This document shows positions 7,796 through 18,084 of a DNA stretch of 35,994 nt, piece by piece. Position 1 is the stretch's first letter. Every line of letters begins with the position of its first letter. A program made the translations under genes and the position numbers. Source of the DNA: GCA-2686265 sp036010965 (GTDB taxonomy: Bacteria > Planctomycetota > UBA1135 > GCA-002686595); assembly GCA_036010965.1 (NCBI GenBank), contig DASCMO010000078.1, forward strand, positions 1-35,994. Reading direction: 5' to 3'. The notes under the pieces were generated by a model. The model saw only the letters and a program-made list of their open reading frames with translations. It did no database searches and had not been told where the DNA came from.

Positions 7796-10033
7796 CTAGT
7801 CGGCCGCCCCGTGCAAGCTGCCGCCCGTGCGCGCCAGCTCCGCCAGCAGCGGCGCTACTTCGAAGCGCGCCGCGCCGCCCGGCCGCGCGCCGACGCGCAC
7901 GGCGGTGCGTTCGATGCGATCGACGATCTCGCGCACGCCCACGCTGTCGGCCCAGCGCAAGAGCCCGCCGCGGAAGGGCGGGAAGCCCATGCCGAAGATG
8001 GTCGCCAGGTCGAGCTCGGCGGCGCTGCTACAGACTTGCTCCTCGAGGGCGCGCGCCCCTTCGTTCAGCATCGCCAGCATCATCTGTTCGGTGACCTGCT
8101 CGTCGGACAGGCCGTCGCCCTCGGCCGAGGAGGGCGGCGCGAGGGTGGCGAGCATGGGGGAGATCGAGCGACGCGCCTTGCGCCCTTGCCCTGAGTGCAC
8201 GTAGAAGCCGCGGCCGGCCTTTTTGCCCAGGTGCCCCTCGTCCAGCAGGCCGCGGATCGAGGTGCAGGGAGCCATGCGCTCGCCGTAGGCCTCGTGCAGA
8301 GACAGGGCGGCGTGGGCCGCGATGTCGATCCCGACCTCGTCCAGGAGAGCCAGCGGCCCCATCGGCATGCCGAAGGCCTCCGCCAGACGGTCGATGCGCT
8401 CTGGCGCGACCCCGCAGTCGTAGAGGCGCAGAGCCTCGTCCATGTAGGGGCCGAGAATACGGTTCACCAGGAAGCCGGCGACGTCCTTGACGATGACCGG
8501 GGTCTTGCCGAGGGCCACGGCCAGGGCGGCGACGCGTGCGACCGTCTCGTCGCTCGTCTCCGAGCCGCGCACGACCTCCACCAGGGGCATCTGGCGTACG
8601 GGGTTGAAGAAGTGCATGCCGACGAACCGCTCCGGCGCGGGGAGGCCGTCGAAGATGGCGTCCACCGAGAGGGAGCTGGTGTTGGTGCACAGAATCGCGT
8701 CCGTCGAAAGGCTCGCGGCCAGGGTCCCGAAGACCTCGCGCTTGACGTCCATGCGCTCGGCCACGGCCTCGATCGCGATCTCGGCGCGCGCCAGGCTCGC
8801 GATGTCGCCGGTCGTATCCAGCCGGTCGAGGGCGGAGTCGTGCTCGTTGGGCCTGATGCGTCGGCGCTTCAGGCGCTTCTTGAGGTCCTTGCGGTGGTCG
8901 ATCTGGGCGGCGTCGAGAGCCTCGCCTGAGATGTCGAAGAGGCGCGTGGCGATCCCCTTGCCCGCCAACAGGCTGGCGATCGTTCCGCCCATGATCCCCG
9001 CCCCCAGGACCGCTCCCGTGCGGAACGGCTCCGGCCGGCTGCCGTCGGGGAGCACGCCCAGCTTCTTGGCGCCCTCCATGAGCTTGAAGATCCCGATCAG
9101 GCTGTCGCAGACGGGGCCGGTCGCGAGCAGCGCAGCGCGCTGCGCCTCCTGGGCGAAGCCGATCGAGAACGGCGTCAGGGGTGCGCGACACACCAGCTGC
9201 GCCACGTCCATCGCTGCGGGATAGCGCCCGCGGGTCTGGGCCATCACCGTCTTGCGGGTCATGGCGTAGATCACGCCCAGGGCCAGGGGGTTGCGGTCGA
9301 TCAGGATGCTCCCCAGGCGCCCGCGCCCGCGCCGCGCGCAGCTCGTGCGCCCGAGCGCCACGTCTGCTGCCGTGCGCAGCAGGTACTCCGGCGGCGTCAG
9401 TCGGTCCACGAAGCCCTTGCTGTAGGCGGGGCGGGCGGGCAGCAGGGTGCCCTTGAGGATTGCGTCGAGGGCGGTCGTCACGCCGACCCGCCGCGGGAGG
9501 CGCTGGCTGCCGCCCCAGGCCGGGAGGATGCCGAGCTTGGTCTCGGGCAGGCCGATGCGACTGCGCGGGTCGTCCGCGAGCAAGATCCGGTCGCAGGCCA
9601 GGGAGAGCTCGAAGGCGCCGCCGGGGACCGGGCCGCCGACCGCCGCGACGGTCCTCACCCGGCGTCCGGCGCCGTTCTGCATGCGGTGCAGGCGATGGAA
9701 CAGGTCCTGGCCCAGGCGGATGAAGCGCTCGACCAGGGCCGGGTCCTCGATCGTGCCGATGGCGTCGATGTCGGCGCCCAGGGCGAACTCGAGGGGCGCG
9801 CGTCCGGTGATTACCACGCCGCGCAGGGCGCGGTCGTCCTCTAGGCGCGTGATCGCCAGGGACAGGTCCCGCATCAGGGGCAGGTCCAGCACCGCCAGCT
9901 TGCGGTGCGGCGGATCGAGCACCAGCACGACCAGCCCGGGTTCGGGCTGCTCGTAGCGGATGCAAGTGCCGGTCTCGGGGCAGTTGGGGGGCAGGGGCAG
10001 GCCTTCGAGCGCCTTCTCGTCGAAGCTCATCAT
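7796..10033 (-). CDS. fadJ: fused enoyl-CoA hydratase / 3-hydroxyacyl-CoA dehydrogenase (beta-oxidation)
   Basis: Protein of 745 residues starting with two ATG codons at 10033 and 10030; the first overlaps the thiolase stop. Residues ~25-215 are a crotonase domain: oxyanion-loop segment FALGADIDAIG, GGAFELSLACD with Glu142, and IGLPETKLGILPAWGG with Glu164, both positions that carry the catalytic acids in this family. Residues ~338-520 are an NAD-binding domain with GAGIMGG (344-350), the NTSSLSV loop and HFFNPVRQMPLVEVV with the catalytic His. Two C-terminal dehydrogenase domains follow (FLVNRILGPYMDEALRL, and FGMGFPPFRGGLLRWAD). It hydrates 2-enoyl-CoA and oxidises the 3-hydroxyacyl-CoA in the cytoplasm. 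FadB and FadJ cannot be separated with certainty from sequence reading; the thiolase partner looks more like FadI. Confidence 0.93.
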   Translation of the reverse strand: MMSFDEKALEGLPLPPNCPETGTCIRYEQPEPGLVVLVLDPPHRKLAVLDLPLMRDLSLAITRLEDDRALRGVVITGRAPLEFALGADIDAIGTIEDPALVERFIRLGQDLFHRLHRMQNGAGRRVRTVAAVGGPVPGGAFELSLACDRILLADDPRSRIGLPETKLGILPAWGGSQRLPRRVGVTTALDAILKGTLLPARPAYSKGFVDRLTPPEYLLRTAADVALGRTSCARRGRGRLGSILIDRNPLALGVIYAMTRKTVMAQTRGRYPAAMDVAQLVCRAPLTPFSIGFAQEAQRAALLATGPVCDSLIGIFKLMEGAKKLGVLPDGSRPEPFRTGAVLGAGIMGGTIASLLAGKGIATRLFDISGEALDAAQIDHRKDLKKRLKRRRIRPNEHDSALDRLDTTGDIASLARAEIAIEAVAERMDVKREVFGTLAASLSTDAILCTNTSSLSVDAIFDGLPAPERFVGMHFFNPVRQMPLVEVVRGSETSDETVARVAALAVALGKTPVIVKDVAGFLVNRILGPYMDEALRLYDCGVAPERIDRLAEAFGMPMGPLALLDEVGIDIAAHAALSLHEAYGERMAPCTSIRGLLDEGHLGKKAGRGFYVHSGQGRKARRSISPMLATLAPPSSAEGDGLSDEQVTEQMMLAMLNEGARALEEQVCSSAAELDLATIFGMGFPPFRGGLLRWADSVGVREIVDRIERTAVRVGARPGGAARFEVAPLLAELARTGGSLHGAAD

Positions 10034-11355
10034 CGTGCCACCCTCTCCAGCACGACCGCTCCGCCTTGCCCGCCGCCGATGCAGAGCGTGGCGAGCCCGA
10101 GCTCGCAGTCGCTCTGCTCGAGCTCATGGGCGGTCGTGAGCAGCAAGCGGGCGCCCGTGGCTCCGACGGGGTGGCCGATGGCGATCGCTCCGCCGTTGGG
10201 GTTGGTGCGTGCCAGGTCCAGCTCGCCCAGGGCCTTCTGGCGCCCGAGGTGTTTCTCGGCGAAGGCGTCGCTCTCGAAGGCCCGGGCGCAGGCCAGAACC
10301 TGGCAGGCGAAGGCCTCGTTGAGCTCGATCGCACCCAGATCGCCAAGCTCGCAGCCGGCGCGGTCGAGGGCCTTGGCGGTCGCAAAGACTGGGCCGAGCC
10401 CCATGCGCGCGGGGTCGAGTCCGGCCCAGGCCCAGGAGCGGATGCGCGCCAGGGGAGTGAGGCCGAGCTCGCGCGCACGCTCCTCGGTCATCACGAGCAG
10501 GGCCGTGGCACCGTCGGTGATCCCGCAGGAGTTGCCGACGGTCACCGTGCCGTCGGGCTTGGTGAAGTAGGGCTTCAATCTTCCGAGCGCCTCGACGGTC
10601 TGCTCGTCACGGATGGAGTCGTCGCGGTCGAGAGCTCGCGCACCCTCGCGCGCCCCGAGCGGCAGGTGCGGGTGGATCTCGCGTTCGAAGCGTCCACGCT
10701 CGCGCGCGTCGCGCGCGCGCGCGTGGCTCTCGCAGGCGAAGGCGTCCGACTGCTCGCGGCTGATGGCGAAGTCGCGCGCCAACAGCTCGGCCGTGTTGCC
10801 CATGATCATGCCCGAGATCGGATCGGTGAGTCCCTCCATCAACGCTACGCGCGGCGTGAGGAAGCTGGGCCGGAAGGAGAGCCAGGCGGCGGCCGCCTGC
10901 AGGGGCGAACGGGCAGTGAACGCGCGCTCGAAGAGGTCGGTCATCTTCGGCCCGAAGACCAGCGGGTAGCCGCTCATGACCTCCACACCCAGGCACAGGT
11001 AGGTGTCGCCCTCGCCCGCCAGGATCGAGGCGCAGGCCGAGGTGACGGCCTCCATCCCGCTGGCGCAGTTGCGGGCCACTGTGCGGGCCGGGACGTGCTC
11101 GGGCACGCCGGCGCGCAGGGCGATCACGCGGCTGACGTTGGCCTGGGTCTGGGGCGGCCCGGCGCAGCCGGAGATCACCTCGTCCAGCTCGCCCGGGTCC
11201 ATCCCCGCGCGGTTGAGCAGCTCGCGCGCCAGGCGCGATGCCAGGTGCCCGGGGTCTTCCTTCTTGAAGACTCCGCCGGAGCGGGCCTGTGGGGTACGCA
11301 GGCCCGCGGCGAGGACTATCGAGCGGCTGGGGCCGCCATTCGAGAGCTGGATCAT
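10030..11355 (-). CDS. fadI: acetyl-CoA acyltransferase (thiolase), beta-oxidation
   Basis: Protein of 441 residues from the ATG at 11355-11353 (MIQLSNGG...); the frame is open further upstream but that part overlaps the divergent gene's leader and has no family similarity. Catalytic residues are all visible: nucleophile Cys97 in RNCASGMEAV, His395 in AIGHPVGATGAR and Cys425 in CIGGGQGGA, together with NEAFACQ. It cleaves 3-ketoacyl-CoA with CoA to acetyl-CoA and a shortened acyl-CoA. It is first in a two-gene operon whose second gene overlaps by four bases and encodes the preceding steps, so the two products likely form the trifunctional complex. Length and the long region between the two active-site halves fit FadI better than FadA. 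Confidence 0.93.
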   Translation of the reverse strand: MIQLSNGGPSRSIVLAAGLRTPQARSGGVFKKEDPGHLASRLARELLNRAGMDPGELDEVISGCAGPPQTQANVSRVIALRAGVPEHVPARTVARNCASGMEAVTSACASILAGEGDTYLCLGVEVMSGYPLVFGPKMTDLFERAFTARSPLQAAAAWLSFRPSFLTPRVALMEGLTDPISGMIMGNTAELLARDFAISREQSDAFACESHARARDARERGRFEREIHPHLPLGAREGARALDRDDSIRDEQTVEALGRLKPYFTKPDGTVTVGNSCGITDGATALLVMTEERARELGLTPLARIRSWAWAGLDPARMGLGPVFATAKALDRAGCELGDLGAIELNEAFACQVLACARAFESDAFAEKHLGRQKALGELDLARTNPNGGAIAIGHPVGATGARLLLTTAHELEQSDCELGLATLCIGGGQGGAVVLERVAR

Positions 11356-11533
11356 GATCGCTGGTGTTGCACAGTGGCCGATGCGGCGCGGCGCGCGGAG
11401 TCTACCCCCATCCTCCGTCCCTGTGGGGCGTGGTTCCAGAGCCGGCCGGTGGGAGTGTGTCGCGCGAAGGGTCTCGGTCGCCATGGACACGGCACTCTCC
11501 AGGCCCTCCAATACGCGCAAGGCTCCCGTAACC

Positions 11534-12670
11534 ATGACGAGAATCCAATCAGACTCTGACGAAGTGACCCCCGATGAGCGCCTGCTCGGAACGCCCAACC
11601 GCGGCCCGCTGCGGACGGTCCTGATCCTCGGCGGCGGCGGGATGCGCGGGATGGCGCACGTGGGGGTGTTGCGGGCCCTCGAGACCCTCGGGATCCGCTA
11701 CGACGCGGTGATCGGCACCAGCATCGGCGCCCTGATCGGCGCCATGTCGGCCGCCGGCGTCTCCGTGGAGGAGATCGAGGGGCACGTGGCGAAGCTCCAG
11801 AAGGAGGACTTCTTCCGCCTCAACTTCCTGAAGCTCTTGGTGAAGGGGACGCGCGCCCCGAGCATGTACCAGGGCGATCGCTTTCGGGAGAAGGTCCGCG
11901 AGATCCTGCCGGCGGTCTCGTTCGACGAGCTCGCCATGCCCTTCTTCTGCAACGCCGTGCGCCTCGAGACCGGGGGCAGCGTGTTCTTCGGCACGCCGGG
12001 GTTCGAGGACGTGCCCCTGGCCGACGCCGTCTACGCCTCCTGCGCCCTGCCGGGGGTCTTCGAGCCCTTCGAGCACGATGGCTACAATTACATGGACGGC
12101 GGCATCGTCGACTCGGTGCCCCTGCGCTTCGCGAAGACTCTGCAGCCCGACCTGATCATCGCCGTCGACCTGACGGTCAAGGCGACTTTCAAGACCCCGA
12201 ACTACAAGCGGCGCGTGCTGAGCACGCTCTACCGCTCGTTCGAGATCGTCGAGGAGGTGCTCGTCGAGCAGTCGCTCCACATGCAGGTGGACTACAAGAC
12301 CGTGCTGATCCAGCCCAAGGTCGGGCATCTGGCGCGCCTCGACTTCGAAGGAGTGCCGGATGTCGTGCGGCGCGGGGAGGAAGAAGCCTTGCGCGTGCTC
12401 ACCTCCCACGCGGCCACGCGCGGTCTCGTCCCCGAGACGGTCATCGATGGTCTGAGCTGCCCCGCGATCCCGCGCGACTTTGTCAGCGTCCGCATCGATC
12501 CGGCGCGCTGCATCGGTTGCGGGATGTGCGAGATGGTCTGCGAGACGGACGCCTTCTGGGCCCGCGGCGAGACCGCCTCGGTGCGCAAGCTCTCCAACTA
12601 CGAGTGCACCCGCGACCACGCCTGCGCTCGCAACTGCCCGACCGACGCCATCAGCCTGGGCAATCTCTAG
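11534..12670 (+). CDS. patatin-like phospholipase fused to C-terminal 4Fe-4S ferredoxin domain
   Basis: Protein of 378 residues from ATG 11534; an in-frame ATG at 11483 would add 17 residues and is equally possible, both having weak ribosome sites. Residues ~28-260 are a bacterial patatin (RssA/NTE-like) domain: oxyanion hole GGGGMRG (33-39), nucleophile elbow GTSIG with Ser63, and catalytic DGG at Asp188. Residues ~320-378 are ferredoxin-like: C326-x2-C329-x2-C332-x3-C336, then C358-x5-C364-x3-C368-P, seven cysteines in 2x[4Fe-4S]-like order but with Glu in place of Pro after C336. Patatins hydrolyse acyl esters; the second half predicts electron transfer or a structural cluster. It diverges from the beta-oxidation operon, so release of fatty acids from lipid is a plausible job. 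The role of the cluster is unknown. Confidence 0.88.
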   Translation: MTRIQSDSDEVTPDERLLGTPNRGPLRTVLILGGGGMRGMAHVGVLRALETLGIRYDAVIGTSIGALIGAMSAAGVSVEEIEGHVAKLQKEDFFRLNFLKLLVKGTRAPSMYQGDRFREKVREILPAVSFDELAMPFFCNAVRLETGGSVFFGTPGFEDVPLADAVYASCALPGVFEPFEHDGYNYMDGGIVDSVPLRFAKTLQPDLIIAVDLTVKATFKTPNYKRRVLSTLYRSFEIVEEVLVEQSLHMQVDYKTVLIQPKVGHLARLDFEGVPDVVRRGEEEALRVLTSHAATRGLVPETVIDGLSCPAIPRDFVSVRIDPARCIGCGMCEMVCETDAFWARGETASVRKLSNYECTRDHACARNCPTDAISLGNL

Positions 12671-12675
12671 CGCGG

Positions 12676-13746
12676 ATGGGCCACGACGCCGCCGACCCCG
12701 TGCCGCGCCCCGCACCCGACGGGGCGGACGGCGGGCGGCGCATGGTGCCGGCCTCGGCGTCGGGCAGCGCGCCCCCCTCCGACGCCATCCTGCTCGACGC
12801 AGCGCCCGAGCTCGGGCCCCTGGGCGTCGGCGGCCTCCTCGACGCGAGCTTCGACGTGCTGCGCGCCCACTTTCTGGCCTGCGCCGGAACCTGCGCGCTG
12901 CTGTGGCTCCCGGTGCGGTCCCTGCAGCCATTCGTCGGTGCCCATGCGCTGCTCGGCGGCAGCTCTCTCGACTGGGGCCGCCTGAGCCTCTTCTTGTTGA
13001 CCTCGACCCTGCTGCCGATCGTGATCCAGACCATCGGCGCCGGGCTCGTGACGACCCTCGTCCACGGACACATGGTCGGCCGCGCCGTGCCCGTCGGGGA
13101 GGCGCTCGGGGTCGCGGGCCGCAAAGGCATCGCCCTCTGCCTGGTGGGCCTGTTGAGCGGCATCGTCGTGGCCACTGGAGCCGGGATGCTGGCCATCCTC
13201 GGCTTTCTCTGTCCGCCGCTCTTTCTGGCCGCCGGGGCATTCATGCTTTTCGCCAGCTGGCGGCTCTGGCTGGCCCCCGTGGCGCTCGTGCTGGAGCCGT
13301 CCCCCGGCGCGGCCCGCATCGAGGGGCGTCGCGCCGCGACCCTGATCGGACGCGCGGGCCAGTGGATCGCCGTCACTCTCGAGGATGTGGTGGCGAGCTT
13401 CGTCCGCAGCGTGCGCCTGACCCCTGGGAGCTTCCGGCGCTGGCTCGGTGTGTGGGCGCTGACGACCGTCAGCGTGTCCTTCCTCCAGGTGCCGACGGCG
13501 TTCGGTGACCAGCCCGAGCTGCGCGGTCAGCTGCTCGAGACCCTCGCGATGCCCGAAGCGCTCTTCGATCTCATCGGGGTGCTGAGCACGTCCGTCTGTC
13601 TGGGGGTCGTCACGGCCTTCACCTCGATCGTGATCACGGTCTTCTACCTGGACACGTGCATTCGTCGGGAAGGCCTGGACCTGCACATGCGCCTGGAACG
13701 CCTGTGCCTGAGCGCCGAGACCGGGCGCGGAGCGGTCAGGTCGTGA
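12676..13746 (+). CDS. multispan membrane protein, first gene of MoxR/DUF58 operon
   Basis: Protein of 356 residues from ATG 12676, five bases after the patatin stop. Residues ~1-45 are Pro/Ala-rich and probably cytoplasmic. At least five hydrophobic stretches follow, for example LSLFLLTSTLLPIVIQTIGA, IALCLVGLLSGIVVATGAG, FLCPPLFLAAGAFMLFA and a final LGVVTAFTSIVITVFYLDT. No catalytic motif or named family is recognised; the overall layout resembles membrane proteins of unknown function with repeated paired helices. Its GTGA overlap with the DUF4129 gene and the continuous overlaps down to DUF58 suggest it works with that complex in the inner membrane. It may share the upstream patatin transcript. 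Confidence 0.8.
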   Translation: MGHDAADPVPRPAPDGADGGRRMVPASASGSAPPSDAILLDAAPELGPLGVGGLLDASFDVLRAHFLACAGTCALLWLPVRSLQPFVGAHALLGGSSLDWGRLSLFLLTSTLLPIVIQTIGAGLVTTLVHGHMVGRAVPVGEALGVAGRKGIALCLVGLLSGIVVATGAGMLAILGFLCPPLFLAAGAFMLFASWRLWLAPVALVLEPSPGAARIEGRRAATLIGRAGQWIAVTLEDVVASFVRSVRLTPGSFRRWLGVWALTTVSVSFLQVPTAFGDQPELRGQLLETLAMPEALFDLIGVLSTSVCLGVVTAFTSIVITVFYLDTCIRREGLDLHMRLERLCLSAETGRGAVRS

Positions 13747-14390
13747 GGACGCCGCTTCCGATCCGCCAGGGAACCGAACCCGAGCGTGTGCGCGCCCTGG
13801 TGGAGGAGATCCTGGCACGCGACGAGTACGCCAACCAGGCGCAGCAGGGGAGCTGGATCGTCGACTTGCTCGAGTGGCTGGGGGAGTTTATCGACTGGCA
13901 GCCCACGCCCGCCGGCGTCTCGCTCGCGATGGAGCTCGCGCGCGGTTCCCTGATCATCGTCGGCATCGTCGCCCTGGCCTGGCTTCTGTTCCTCCTGGCG
14001 CGAGGCTTGCGCTCGGCGGCCGAGCGTCCGGCGGAGGAGGACGGTGCGCGTGAGGTGCTGGTCCGGCGCGTCGCCCAGCTGCGCGCCGCGGCGCTCGCCG
14101 CCCAGCAGCGCGGCGATCGCATCGAGGCCCTGCGCCTGTACTTCTTCGCCCTGGTGGTCGGCCTGGGTGAGCGCGGCGAGTTGCGCTACCGCGAGGCCTG
14201 GACGCCGCGCGAGCTGCTCGCGCGCGGGGCCCTGCGCCCTACCCTGCACGCTGCCCTGGCGCCGCTCATGGCGGACCTCGACGCCCACAGCTTCGGCCGC
14301 GCGCCGGCTGGAGCGGACGATGTGCGGCGCTACTCGGAACTCTGCACGCGCCTGCTCGGCAGCGACGACCCGCCCGGGAGCACCGGATGA
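13743..14390 (+). CDS. DUF4129-type membrane protein
   Basis: Protein of 215 residues from GTG 13743, whose last bases overlap the preceding stop (GTGA). An earlier ATG at 13656 would extend 29 residues into the previous gene without family similarity. One transmembrane helix lies at ~67-86 (LIIVGIVALAWLLFLLARGL). The C-terminal half has the DUF4129 pattern: RRGD-type helix RIEALRLYFFALVVGLGERG, LRYREAWTPRELL, then DVRRYSEL. Before the helix, WIVDLLEWLGEFIDW is a typical amphipathic segment of this family. The function is unknown; the family regularly accompanies MoxR and DUF58 proteins and is presumed to act with them at the membrane. The stop overlaps the next start in ATGA. Confidence 0.8.
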   Translation: MRTPLPIRQGTEPERVRALVEEILARDEYANQAQQGSWIVDLLEWLGEFIDWQPTPAGVSLAMELARGSLIIVGIVALAWLLFLLARGLRSAAERPAEEDGAREVLVRRVAQLRAAALAAQQRGDRIEALRLYFFALVVGLGERGELRYREAWTPRELLARGALRPTLHAALAPLMADLDAHSFGRAPAGADDVRRYSELCTRLLGSDDPPGSTG

Positions 14391-15639
14391 ACGGCCCTTC
14401 CCTCGCCCGCCGCCTGCTGGTCGGAGTCGTCATCGTGCTCCTGGCCCTCGGCTTGCTGCTCAGCCGGCTCGGGGGCGAGGAGTTCATCACCGACAGCGTC
14501 GCCTCACCCGCCCCGGACGGCCGCCGCGCCTTGTCGGCGCTCTTCACCGAGCTCGGCCTGCGTCCCGCGGCCTGGCGCCAGGCACCCCTCGCCCTGCCGC
14601 GCGAAGGCGGGCTCTTATGGGCGGCCGGCGGACCCTCCCTGGGTGGGAAAGAGCCCGAGGAGACGGAGGAGGAAAGCGTCGCCGAGGAGCCGGAGGCCGG
14701 CTCCCTGACGGCCGACCCACGGCACCCTGCTCATTACGCGCGCTTCGTGGAGGCGGGCGGTGTCCTCGTTCTTCCCGCGGACGAGCAGCAGTTTCTGATC
14801 GGCGCCCTGACCGAGGCCTTGCCCGCCGTCGAGCGCATCGCGCACGAGGCGAGCGCTGCGGCACGGCTCTCGATTGGCGGCGAGACGCTCGAGGTGCGCG
14901 CCGAGGCTCACCTGGTCGTTGCCGGGGGAGCGGGGGAGGAGCGCGTCGAGATCCTGTTCCGCGACGAGCAGGGCCGGGCGCACACGGTGGCGATCGACAT
15001 CGGCCGCGGTCGCCTGGTCTTGATCGCCGACGACGGCTTCCTCGACAACGAGACCCTCGGGGAGCTCGACCACGCACTCTGGGCCGTGCGCCTGGTCGAG
15101 GTGCTGGCGGCCGGCGAGCCGCTGCTCTTCGACGAGTACGCCCTGGGGGCGTGGGCGCCGCCGGGTAAGCTGGCCCTGGCCCTGGGCGCCGGCGCGCGCG
15201 CGGTCACCCTGCACCTTGTGGTCCTCCTGGGCCTGTTGCTGTGGCTGCACGCCTGGAGGCGCGAGTTCCCTCGCGACCCGGCGTTCCACGCGCGCCTCTC
15301 GCCCCTGGCGCGGGCGCGTTCGGCGGCGCGCCTGCTCGAGCGCGCGGGGCGCTTCGACCTGCTGGCGGAGCAGCTGCGCGAAGGGGTGGCGGCGCAGGTG
15401 GCTCGGCGCGCCGGCCTGCCGCGCAACCTCAAGTCCGCGGACGAGCGCCTCGCGGCCCTGGCTGCGCGCCTGGAGGCGCGCGGCATCGCGACGCCGGCCG
15501 CGGCTCTGGCGGAGGCGCGTGCTGTGGACGGCGCGCGCGACCTGGAACACCTGGCGAGCGGTCTCGAAGCACTCGAGGTCGCCCTGGAAGACGACTTGGC
15601 TGGTGGCCGAACAACGGCCCGGGAAAGGGGAGTGGCGTG

Positions 15640-15640
<1 letters not shown>
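14387..15640 (+). CDS. DUF4350-type membrane-anchored protein
   Basis: Protein of 417 residues from ATG 14387, overlapping the previous stop by four bases. An N-terminal membrane helix (LLVGVVIVLLALGLLLSRLG) is followed by a predicted extracytoplasmic region with PDGRRALSALFTELGL and GGVLVLPADEQQF, as in DUF4350, whose fold resembles the ThuA/GATase-like beta-alpha domain. A second helix lies at ~275-287 (LHLVVLLGLLLWLHAW) and a cytoplasmic helical tail follows. An acidic patch (EEPEETEEESVAEEPEA) sits at ~88-104. No catalytic residues can be assigned. The gene ends in TGATG, sharing one base with the MoxR start. Members of this family are found next to MoxR and DUF58 in many bacteria; the biochemical role is not established. 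Confidence 0.8.
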
Positions 15641-16610
<970 letters not shown>

Positions 16611-16614
<4 letters not shown>

Positions 16615-17987
16615 TCCCCACGCGCCGGCTCCTGTTTGCGGTGGGCGTCCTGCTCGCCTGCTCCCTCGTCGGCCTGGTCTACGCGGGCCTGCGGCCCTTC
16701 CTGTTGGCCGCCGACCTGGGGCTCGTGCTCGCGTCCCTCACCGACCTCGCCCTGACCCCGTCGCCGGCGCGGCTGGCCCTCACGCGCTCCGTGGACGAGC
16801 GCGTCGGCCTCGGGCAGGAGTTCGAGCGGCGGGTGAGGGTCGAGCCCGGTCGTGGAGCGGGGCTCGTGCTCGAGCTGCGCGAGGAGTTCGCGCCGGCGCT
16901 CGAGGTGACCGCGCGCGATGCCGGCGGCGCGTCCCTCGCGCCTCCGGCGGGGGGCGGCGACCCGACCGGCGGACCCGACCGCCTGCGCCTGCCGCGGGCG
17001 GGCGCGGCCGTCCTGCGCCGTCGCTACCGTTCCCTCGGGCGCGGCGTGCTGCATCTCGGCGACCTGCGCCTGCGCCTGCGCGGGCCCCTGGGCCTGATCG
17101 AGCGCCAGGCGCGCCAGGGAGGGACTCAGGCGATCGCGGTCGAGCCGGCCCTGCTCGGTCTGCGCCGCACCCTGCGCCTGGCGGCTTCGGAACGCTGGGC
17201 AGACCTGGGCGCGCGCCGCTTGCGACGCAAGGGCGGCCAGACGGAGTTCGAGTCCCTGCGCGACTACGTGCGCGGGGACGACCCGCGCCTGGTGGACTGG
17301 AAGGCTTTTGCGCGCCACGGCCGTCCGATCGTGCGCGAGCTGCAGGAGGAGCGCGGCCAGGAGCTGATCGTCCTGATCGACGTCGGCCGTCGCATGGGGG
17401 CGACGAGCGCCGAGGACGACCTCGCCGGCTGGAGCAAGCTCGATCACGCCCTGGACGCCGGCCTGGAGCTGGCGGCCGTGGCGCTCGAGGCCGGCGACCG
17501 GGTCGGCATGGCTGCCTTCGACGATCGCCTGCGCGTCTTCGTCGCGCCGGCCCGAGGGCGCCGCCAGCTCGGTCGCCTGCGGGAGGCGCACTTCGACCTC
17601 CAGCCCACCCGGCGCGAGGCCGACCTCGCGCGCGCCCTGCGGGAACTCTCCCTCCAGCATCGGCGGCGGGCCTTGCTGGCGGTCCTGAGCGACCTGGCTG
17701 ATCCTCTCTCCCTGCCGCGCCAGCGCCGCGCCCTGCGCGCCGGCTCGCGCCGTCACACGATCGTGCTGGCGACCCTGGACGATCCCTCGATCCGTCGTGC
17801 CGCCTCGCGCGCCGGCGGCGCTCCCCCGGCCCTGCGGGCCGCCGCTCTCGAGTCGTGCGCCGAGCGTGCGCGGGGAGTGCGCGACCTGCGACGCACGGGC
17901 GCGCGCGTGCTCGACAGCCTCCCCGCCGACGCCGCCGGCCCCCTGCTCGGAGCCTGGTTGGACGAACGTTGCGGCGCTGCGCGGTGA
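16611..17987 (+). CDS. DUF58 (VWA-like) protein, probable CTG start
   Basis: Protein of 458 residues if it starts at CTG 16611, which overlaps the MoxR stop (CTGA). From there the protein begins M-I-P-T-R-R-L-L, the common N-terminus of DUF58 proteins; a start at GTG 16641 would remove this and cut into the first membrane helix. Two helices (~6-40) are followed by a beta-rich domain, then the DUF58 signature GGQTEFESLRDYVRGDD and PRLVDWKAFARHGRP. The segment LIVLIDVGRRMG resembles the start of a von Willebrand A fold, with Asp but an incomplete metal-site pattern. The protein is the usual partner of the MoxR ATPase. It is the last gene of the overlapping cluster and converges on the large cytochrome gene, 97 bases away. 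Confidence 0.88.
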
Positions 17988-18084
17988 TTCGGCGCGGCTT
18001 TGACCGTCGCGCTTGACGAGGCCCCAACCTGGATCGAGGAGCTGCGCATCCGTCTTCTTCAGCAGGCGCAGGGCGCTGTGCAGC

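Noticed and set aside
8028..10478. Antisense-frame protein of 816 codons overlapping the beta-oxidation genes on the same strand
   Set aside because: Arg/Pro/Gly-rich out-of-frame translation of fadJ and the thiolase end; the in-frame proteins carry complete active sites.
10700..10730. Alternating GC-rich CGCG run inside the thiolase gene
   Set aside because: Explained by Arg/Ala codons in a helical segment; not a separate repeat element.
10066..11559. Plus-strand open frame opposite the thiolase
   Set aside because: Gly/Ala/Glu-rich with no domain; thiolase is on the minus strand with all catalytic residues.
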